Source: Burkholderia dolosa (GTDB lineage Bacteria; Pseudomonadota; Gammaproteobacteria; Burkholderiales; Burkholderiaceae). From it: 64,000 nucleotides of DNA. Positions 59,041 through 64,000 of this stretch are shown piece by piece; position 1 is the first letter of the stretch, and each line of letters opens with the position of its first letter. The DNA lies in NCBI RefSeq assembly GCF_902499135.1, contig NZ_CABVPR010000022.1, forward strand, positions 1-64,000, in the 5' to 3' direction. The notes under the pieces are model-generated. The model was not told the origin of the DNA and ran no database searches. It saw only the letters and a list, made by a program, of their open reading frames with translations. A program made the position numbers and the translations under genes.

Positions 59041-59095
59041 ACTATAACACTATTAGTGTAACGATTCAATAGATTTTGACTAACGATCCCCATAG
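59041..59095 (-). promoter_or_regulatory. ahpC promoter with spacer palindrome and OxyR-like motifs
   Basis: On the minus strand, TTGAAT (complement of 59064-59069) and TATAGT (complement of 59041-59046) are 17 bases apart. The spacer contains the 13-base palindrome ACACTATTAGTGT (59047-59059). Just upstream, ATAG-N7-CTAA-N8-ATAG (59069-59095 on the plus strand) resembles OxyR recognition elements (ATAG-N7-CTAT). OxyR activation plus a second factor acting at the spacer is inferred. Confidence 0.62.
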
Positions 59096-59147
59096 ATTTT
59101 CTCAACCGCGGCGATAGTGTGACGCGCAAGAACCGTGCGTGCGCGTG

Positions 59148-60509
59148 TCACGACGTCGCACGCGTCCTGCCGGCGGCGGGGAACTCGAGCGTGACTTCGA
59201 GCCCGCCTTCCGGGCTGCGATTGCGCAGGCGCAGCGCGCCGCGATAGCGGCCGACGAGCCGCAGCACGATCGCCATCCCGAGGCCGGTGCCGTCGGCCTT
59301 CGAGCGCGCGGCGTCGACGCGGTAGAACGGCCGCATCACGAGCGGTAGCTGGTCCTCCGGAATGCCGGGGCCTTCGTCGCTCACCGACAGTTCGACGCGC
59401 GCGTGCGATACGCGCGTCTCCAGCGTGATGCGCGAGATGCCGTCGTGCCTGCTTTGCCCATATTTGCGCGCGTTCTCGACGAGATTGCCGATCACGCGGC
59501 GCATGTCGGTTTCGTCGGCCTCGATGATCGCGGTCGGCGCGAGCCGCGTGCGGATGTCGACGCCGTCCTCGCTCGATACGCGCGCGGCGACTTCCTGCGC
59601 GATCGTCGACAGATCGACCGGTTCCGGCTTGCGCTGCGTCGGCCGCGCATAGTCGATGAACGCGGCGATGATGCGGTCCATCTGCTCGATGTCGTCGACC
59701 ATCGCGTCTTTCGTCGCCTGGTCCGACGGGCTCATCTCGGTCTCGAGACGCAGCCGCGCGAGCGGCGTGCGCAGATCGTGCGAAATGCCGGCGAGCATCA
59801 GCGCGCGATCGGCCTCGAGCTGCTCGAGGTCGCGCACCATCTGGTTGAAGCTGCGGTTGGTTTCGGCGGCGACGCCCATCCCGCGTTCGGGCAGCGGCTC
59901 CGGCGCCTGGCCCGAGCCGACCTGACGCGCGGCGAGCGCGAGCCGCGAGAACGGCCGGTTCACGAGGCTCGTGATGAACGCGGAGCCGAACAGCGACAGC
60001 GCGAGCGCGAACAGTCCCCAGCCGGCCCATTGCAGGCCGGTGACCGTATCGAGCTGATCGCGGTCGAGCGCGACCCAGTAGTCGTCGTCGTCGATCTTGA
60101 AGCTGATCCACACGCCCGGAATGTCGTTGACCGACTGCGCGATCACGGTGTCGTCGCCGAGCCGGCTGCGAATGTCGTGTTCGATCAGCCGGTTCAGCGA
60201 TTCGTCGGGCTGCAGCTTGAACTTGTCGGTTTTCTCGCGCGGGTACACGCGCACGCCCTCGTTGCTCTCGAGATCCTGCAGCAGCGCGCGCCGCAGATCG
60301 GGATCGGAGTAGAGCAGCGCGGTGCGCGTGAGCTTCACGATCGCGACGAGCTGAAGTGCGACGCGCTGCGCGCGCGGCTCGCGCTCGATCACGCGAAAGC
60401 TTTGAAACCACGCGGTGAGACTCACCGAGATCAGCAGCGCGATCAGCAGGAAGGTGCGCCAGAACAGACCGCCGAACGCGAGCTGCAGGAGGCGCCGGTC
60501 GATACGCAT
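59148..60509 (-). CDS. envZ: EnvZ-type sensor histidine kinase
   Basis: The 453-aa protein has a transmembrane helix at about 16-36, a periplasmic sensor region with D/K-rich loops, and a second helix near 160-185. A HAMP segment is followed by the phosphorylated histidine in LMLAGISHDLRTPLARLRLE. The kinase core carries NLVENARKYG, SDEGPGIP and GTGLGMAI. It phosphorylates the OmpR regulator encoded 40 bases upstream on the same strand. The pair normally controls porins in response to osmolarity; the signal in this organism is inferred. Confidence 0.9.
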   Translation of the reverse strand: MRIDRRLLQLAFGGLFWRTFLLIALLISVSLTAWFQSFRVIEREPRAQRVALQLVAIVKLTRTALLYSDPDLRRALLQDLESNEGVRVYPREKTDKFKLQPDESLNRLIEHDIRSRLGDDTVIAQSVNDIPGVWISFKIDDDDYWVALDRDQLDTVTGLQWAGWGLFALALSLFGSAFITSLVNRPFSRLALAARQVGSGQAPEPLPERGMGVAAETNRSFNQMVRDLEQLEADRALMLAGISHDLRTPLARLRLETEMSPSDQATKDAMVDDIEQMDRIIAAFIDYARPTQRKPEPVDLSTIAQEVAARVSSEDGVDIRTRLAPTAIIEADETDMRRVIGNLVENARKYGQSRHDGISRITLETRVSHARVELSVSDEGPGIPEDQLPLVMRPFYRVDAARSKADGTGLGMAIVLRLVGRYRGALRLRNRSPEGGLEVTLEFPAAGRTRATS

Positions 60510-60549
60510 GGGACGGGCCGTGGACAGGCGAAACCGGAGAGGAAAAAGA

Positions 60550-61275
60550 TCAGGCGGCGCCGTCCGGAATGAACACGTAGCCGAGACCCCAGACGGTCTG
60601 GATGAAACGCGGGCTGCCCGGATCCGGCTCGATCAGCTTGCGCAGGCGCGAGATCTGCACGTCGAGGCTGCGGTCGAACACTTCGTATTCGCGGCCGCGT
60701 GCGAGCTCCATCAGCTTCTCGCGCGACAGCGGCTGGCGCGGGTGACGCGCGAACACCTTCAGCACCGAGAATTCGCCGGTCGTCAACGGAATCTCCTGAC
60801 CGGATTTCGTCAGCGTGCGCGTCGCGAGATTCAGCGAGAACTCGCCGAATTCGAACACCTCGGTGGTTTCCGACGGCGCGCCCGGCAGTTCGGCCGGCGC
60901 CTGGCGGCGCAGCACCGCGTGGATGCGCGCGACGAGTTCGCGCGGATTGAACGGCTTCGGCAGATAGTCGTCCGCGCCCATCTCGAGGCCGACGATGCGG
61001 TCGACGTCCTCACCCTTCGCGGTGAGCATGATGATCGGCGTGCGGTCGTTGCTGCCGCGCAGCCGGCGGCAGATCGACAGGCCGTCTTCGCCGGGCAGCA
61101 TCAGATCGAGGACGAGCAGATCGAAACGCTCGCGCACCCAGAGCTTGTTCATCGCGGTCGCGTTTTCCGCGACATAGACGTTGAAGCCCTGTTCGCCGAG
61201 GTAGCGGCGCAGCAGATCGCGCAGGCGCGGGTCGTCGTCGACGACGAGAATCTTGGAGGGGTTTTTCGTTTCCAT
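60550..61275 (-). CDS. ompR: OmpR-type response regulator
   Basis: The 241-aa protein has a receiver domain with acidic pocket VVDDD, phosphoacceptor D57 (LLVLDLMLPGEDG) and lysine in DDYLPKPFNPREL. A winged-helix DNA-binding domain ends EVFDRSLDVQISRLRKLIEPDPGSPRFIQTVWGLGYVF. It is the first gene of an operon with the EnvZ-type kinase. ATG 61275 (METKNPSK) is chosen because the receiver begins right after it. Confidence 0.93.
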   Translation of the reverse strand: METKNPSKILVVDDDPRLRDLLRRYLGEQGFNVYVAENATAMNKLWVRERFDLLVLDLMLPGEDGLSICRRLRGSNDRTPIIMLTAKGEDVDRIVGLEMGADDYLPKPFNPRELVARIHAVLRRQAPAELPGAPSETTEVFEFGEFSLNLATRTLTKSGQEIPLTTGEFSVLKVFARHPRQPLSREKLMELARGREYEVFDRSLDVQISRLRKLIEPDPGSPRFIQTVWGLGYVFIPDGAA

Positions 61276-61541
61276 GAGCGGCATCTTATCGCGAATGAGA
61301 AATGACGCACGGTCGCACATTTTCGCGCGTTACAGTCGGTTACAAAATTTACCCGTAGTGTCGCGCGGAGTAAAGGCAGGCTATATAGATTCCTTTACTC
61401 GAAGCCGAAATTCGGTAGATACTCCCTCCACTTCATCTTTCATCTTTGCACACCCGAATTCCGCAGGGTTTTTCAAGTACCAGAGGTAGCCGGTTGCCGC
61501 GTGACGAAGGGAACAAATCGACCAAAGAAGCGAGGACGGTC

Positions 61542-61820
61542 ATGCGATCTGCCCGGATTGCACTGATGCTGACGATCGTGCTTGCCGGTCCGTATGCGTC
61601 GAACTTCGCGTATGCGCAGCGCCCCGAGCAGGGCGCATCGTCGCGCAAGCTGCCGCGCGGCAAGGCGCCGCAGCCCGACCGCAGCGCCGACACGACCGCG
61701 CGCTCCGCGGTGCCTCCCGATCTCGAACAGCGCCGCCGCGACGGCCACATGACGCCCGAAGAACGTCATCTGCTGCGTCAGCACATCGAGGATGCCGTTC
61801 GCGAGCTGTACAAGCGCTGA
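61542..61820 (+). CDS. Small exported protein of unknown function
   Basis: The 92-aa precursor has a clear signal peptide (MRSARIALMLTIVLAGPYASNFAYAQ), so about 66 residues would be exported. The mature part is basic and Pro/Arg-rich (SSRKLPRGKAPQPDRSAD). It ends in a small helical motif DGHMTPEERHLLRQHIEDAVRELYKR. I do not recognise a named family with certainty. It is divergent from ompR and upstream of the DUF1800 gene in the same direction. GAGGACGG lies near the start. Confidence 0.75.
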   Translation: MRSARIALMLTIVLAGPYASNFAYAQRPEQGASSRKLPRGKAPQPDRSADTTARSAVPPDLEQRRRDGHMTPEERHLLRQHIEDAVRELYKR

Positions 61821-61944
61821 AGCGCGATCGCCGCGGTCGTTCGCATCGCGGAAAAATTCCGTAGCAATTTCTCCGTCAACTCGGATGCGGCGGATGCCGT
61901 TGAACGGGCATCCGCACCGCCGGTGCGTTCCGGGAGTCCTGACG

Positions 61945-63480
61945 ATGAAAGCGAACGTTGTCGCAGCGGTGCCGTCGCCTGCGATGCAGACGCCGCTCGA
62001 CGCGGACGATGCATTGTTCTTTCTGGCCCGTACCGGCTTCTCGCCCGCGCCCGCCGACGTCGCGCGCATCGTCGGGATGACGCGTGCGCAGGCGATCGAC
62101 GATGCGCTCGGCAACGTGCGCCGCGAGCCCGTCACGACGTGGCCGGACTGGATCGACGACCTGCCGCCGCCGCGCGCGCAGCGTCACGCATGGACGCCCG
62201 ACATGCGGCGCGACGCGCTGCGCGAGCGCCATCGCCGCTACGACGCGCTGCGCGAGCGCCATCGCCGCTACGACGCGCTGCGCGCCGCGTGGATCGCCGA
62301 GATGATCGCGACGCCGTCGCCGTTGACCGAGCGCATGACGCTGTTCTGGCATGGCCACTTCACGTCCGGCGAGGACAAGGTCCCGTATCCGCAGACGATG
62401 GCCGCGCAGAACGCGCTGTTTCGCCGCGAGGCGCTCGGCAACTTCGGCACGCTGCTGCATGCGGTCGCGAAGGATCCGGCGATGCTGCAGTATCTCGACG
62501 GCGCGAGCAATCGCAAGGGGCGCCCGAACGAGAATTTCGCACGCGAAGTGATGGAGCTGTTCACGCTCGGCGAAGGGCGCTACGCGCAGCACGACGTGAC
62601 CGGGGCCGCGCGCGCGATGACGGGCTGGACGCTCGACCCCGATACGCTGCGCTTCATCGTGCGGCCCGAATGGCACGACGCAGGCGACAAGACGATACTC
62701 GGCGAGACCGGGCCGTTCGACGGCGATGCATTCATCGACATCCTGCTGAAGCACCGCGACACCGCGCGCTTCGTCGCCGGCAAGCTGTGGCGCGAGTTCG
62801 TGTCCGATACGCCGGATGCGGCCGCGCTCGACGGCGTCGCCGAACGGTTTCGCGCGAGCGGTTACGAGATTCGCGCGGCGCTCGCCGCGCTATGGTCGAC
62901 CGATGCGTTCTGGGATCCGCGCAATCGCGGCGTGCTCGTGAAGTCGCCGGTCGAGTTCGTGGTCGGGTCGGTGCGGATGTTCGACGTCGCGTACGGCGAT
63001 CCGCAGACGCTCGCGAACACCGTGCGCACGCTCGGGCAGACGCTGTTCTATCCGCCGAACGTGAAGGGCTGGCCGGGCGGCGCGACGTGGATCAACAGCA
63101 CGACGCTGCTCGCGCGCAAGCAATTCGTCGAACAATTGTTCCGCGCGACCGAGACGGCCGGCATGCGGCCGGCCGCGCATGCAATGCCCGCGTCGTCGGA
63201 TGCGCGCTCGCGCGCGATGCACGTGATCGATCCCGCCGCGTCTGCCGCCGACATGCGCGGCGGTGCGGGCAAACCGGCGCGCGGCGGTTTGCGCTTCGAC
63301 CTCGAGCGCTGGCTCGCGCAGTATCGCGCGCGACCGCAAGCAATCGCCGGGCTGTCTACCGAACTGCAGCTGCAGCATGCGGTGCTGCCCGTGTCGCCGG
63401 TCGCCGCGATCGATACGGATTCGACCGGCAGCGCGTATCTGGAAGCGCTGCTGATGGATCCGGCCTACCAGCTGAAATGA
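61945..63480 (+). CDS. DUF1800 protein
   Basis: The 511-aa protein matches DUF1800: ADDALFFLARTGFSPAPADVARIVGMTRAQAID, LTERMTLFWHGHFTSGEDKV, LQYLDGASNRKGRPNENFAREVMELFTLGEGRYAQHDVTGAARAMTGWT and FYPPNVKGWPGGATWINSTTL. The family's biochemistry is not established. Its members are nearly always followed by a DUF1501 protein, as here. A 30-base perfect tandem duplication gives two copies of YDALRERHRR near residue 97. There is no obvious signal peptide at the chosen start. Confidence 0.88.
   Translation: MKANVVAAVPSPAMQTPLDADDALFFLARTGFSPAPADVARIVGMTRAQAIDDALGNVRREPVTTWPDWIDDLPPPRAQRHAWTPDMRRDALRERHRRYDALRERHRRYDALRAAWIAEMIATPSPLTERMTLFWHGHFTSGEDKVPYPQTMAAQNALFRREALGNFGTLLHAVAKDPAMLQYLDGASNRKGRPNENFAREVMELFTLGEGRYAQHDVTGAARAMTGWTLDPDTLRFIVRPEWHDAGDKTILGETGPFDGDAFIDILLKHRDTARFVAGKLWREFVSDTPDAAALDGVAERFRASGYEIRAALAALWSTDAFWDPRNRGVLVKSPVEFVVGSVRMFDVAYGDPQTLANTVRTLGQTLFYPPNVKGWPGGATWINSTTLLARKQFVEQLFRATETAGMRPAAHAMPASSDARSRAMHVIDPAASAADMRGGAGKPARGGLRFDLERWLAQYRARPQAIAGLSTELQLQHAVLPVSPVAAIDTDSTGSAYLEALLMDPAYQLK
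62211..62280 (+). repeat. In-frame 30-bp perfect tandem duplication inside the DUF1800 gene
   Basis: Bases 62211-62240 are repeated exactly at 62241-62270, and the first 10 bases appear a third time at 62271-62280. The unit is 10 codons long and encodes DALRERHRRY, so gain or loss of units keeps the frame. Confidence 0.85.
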
Positions 63481-63552
63481 CATCGGCGACGAAATGACGA
63501 ACCATGCCGACGACGCAGCGCCTGCGTCGCGCGGCGAACCGAAGGATGCGCG

Positions 63553-64000
63553 ATGAACCGACGTGACTTTCTGACGTTGACCGGCGCCGCTGCGGCGGCA
63601 CGCGTATCGCTGTGGCAGACGCCTGCGCTCGCGGCATCGACGCCGCCGCAAGCGGCGGCGGGCTACGCGAACGTGCTGATCCTCGTCGAGCTGAAGGGCG
63701 GCAACGACGGCCTCAACACGGTGGTGCCGTACGCGGATCCGCTGTACTACCAGTTCCGCCGCAGCATCGGCATCAAGCGCGAGCAGGTGCTGCAGCTCGA
63801 CGCGCAAACCGGACTGCACCCGTCGCTCGCGCCGCTGATGCCGTTGTGGCGCGACGGGCAGGTCGCGATCGTGCAGGGCGTCGGCTATCCGCAGCCGAAC
63901 CTGTCGCATTTCCGCTCGATCGAGATCTGGGATACCGCATCGCGCTCCGATCAGTATCTGCACGAAGGATGGCTCACGCGCACGTTCGCGCAGGCGCCCG
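63553..64000 (+). CDS. DUF1501 protein, Tat-exported (cut by window end)
   Basis: The 149 visible residues start MNRRDFLTLTGAAAAA, a twin-arginine signal that directs folded proteins across the inner membrane. The mature start shows the DUF1501 pattern: NVLILVELKGGNDGLNTVVPYADPLYYQFR, LDAQTGLHPSLAPLMPLWRDGQVAIVQGVGYPQPNLSHFRSIEIWDTA. The family resembles alkaline-phosphatase-like enzymes and is genetically linked to DUF1800, but its substrate is unknown. It lies 72 bases after the DUF1800 gene. The 3' end is outside the window. Confidence 0.88.
   Translation, partial: MNRRDFLTLTGAAAAARVSLWQTPALAASTPPQAAAGYANVLILVELKGGNDGLNTVVPYADPLYYQFRRSIGIKREQVLQLDAQTGLHPSLAPLMPLWRDGQVAIVQGVGYPQPNLSHFRSIEIWDTASRSDQYLHEGWLTRTFAQAP

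Overview
The window looks like part of the main chromosome of a Burkholderia-type beta-proteobacterium. The DNA is very GC-rich throughout. The porin has the betaproteobacterial mature N-terminus (QSSVTLYG), and the core genes (ompR-envZ, ahpC-ahpD, ispD-ispF, mfd, ponA/mrcA, mscL) and the urate pathway built around a membrane-bound PuuD all fit that group. Genus assignment is an inference from gene content, because no search was possible.

Layout. (1) 1-5.6 kb is an accessory segment with visibly different codon use. It holds a giant (about 1.63 kaa) protein: an N-terminal nuclease-like domain, a STAND/NACHT-type ATPase and a very long helical C-terminus. This is the architecture of antiviral STAND (Avs-like) phage sensors. 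A divergent gene begins at its left edge, and an AT-rich stretch dense in palindromes lies on its right. (2) 5.9-16.9 kb is a catabolic island: a LysR regulator divergent from an IlvD/Edd dehydratase, an AAHS transporter, a TauD-type dioxygenase, both aconitase X subunits, an FAD oxidoreductase, a second AAHS transporter and a porin. The substrate is unknown. (3) 17.2-18.3 kb holds thpR and a Nudix gene. (4) 18.5-27.5 kb is a second uncharacterised redox/transport cluster: DUF971, HEAT-repeat protein, nitrate/sulfonate-type ABC importer, AprB-like ferredoxin, AprA-like flavoprotein and a GntR/UTRA regulator, with an MFS carrier alongside. (5) 27.7-29.8 kb holds DUF1992, tadA and ldcA. (6) 30.1-40.8 kb is a purine-degradation locus: GntR/FCD regulator, NCS1 permease, racemase, puuE, uraD, alc and allA in one operon, then a decayed LysR gene, puuD-uraH on the opposite strand and an 8-oxoguanine deaminase-like gene. 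Together these can take 8-oxoguanine/urate to glyoxylate and urea. (7) 41-50.4 kb holds LysR, dodecin, a beta-hydroxyacid dehydrogenase, an unknown protein, mscL, a TPR membrane protein next to pspA, a class A PBP and a DUF3574 lipoprotein. (8) 50.5-64 kb holds a threonine dehydratase-like enzyme, argE, mfd, ispD-ispF, ahpD-ahpC, envZ-ompR, a small exported protein and a DUF1800/DUF1501 pair cut by the window end.

The best candidates for new biology are the STAND nuclease at the left edge, the aconitase X cluster and the AprAB-like/ABC/HEAT cluster. Clear regulatory structures include twin operators before the purine regulator, a GntR/UTRA operator, and an ahpC promoter with a palindrome in its spacer and OxyR-like motifs upstream. 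There is also a terminator between ahpC and ahpD. I saw no tRNA, rRNA or CRISPR array.
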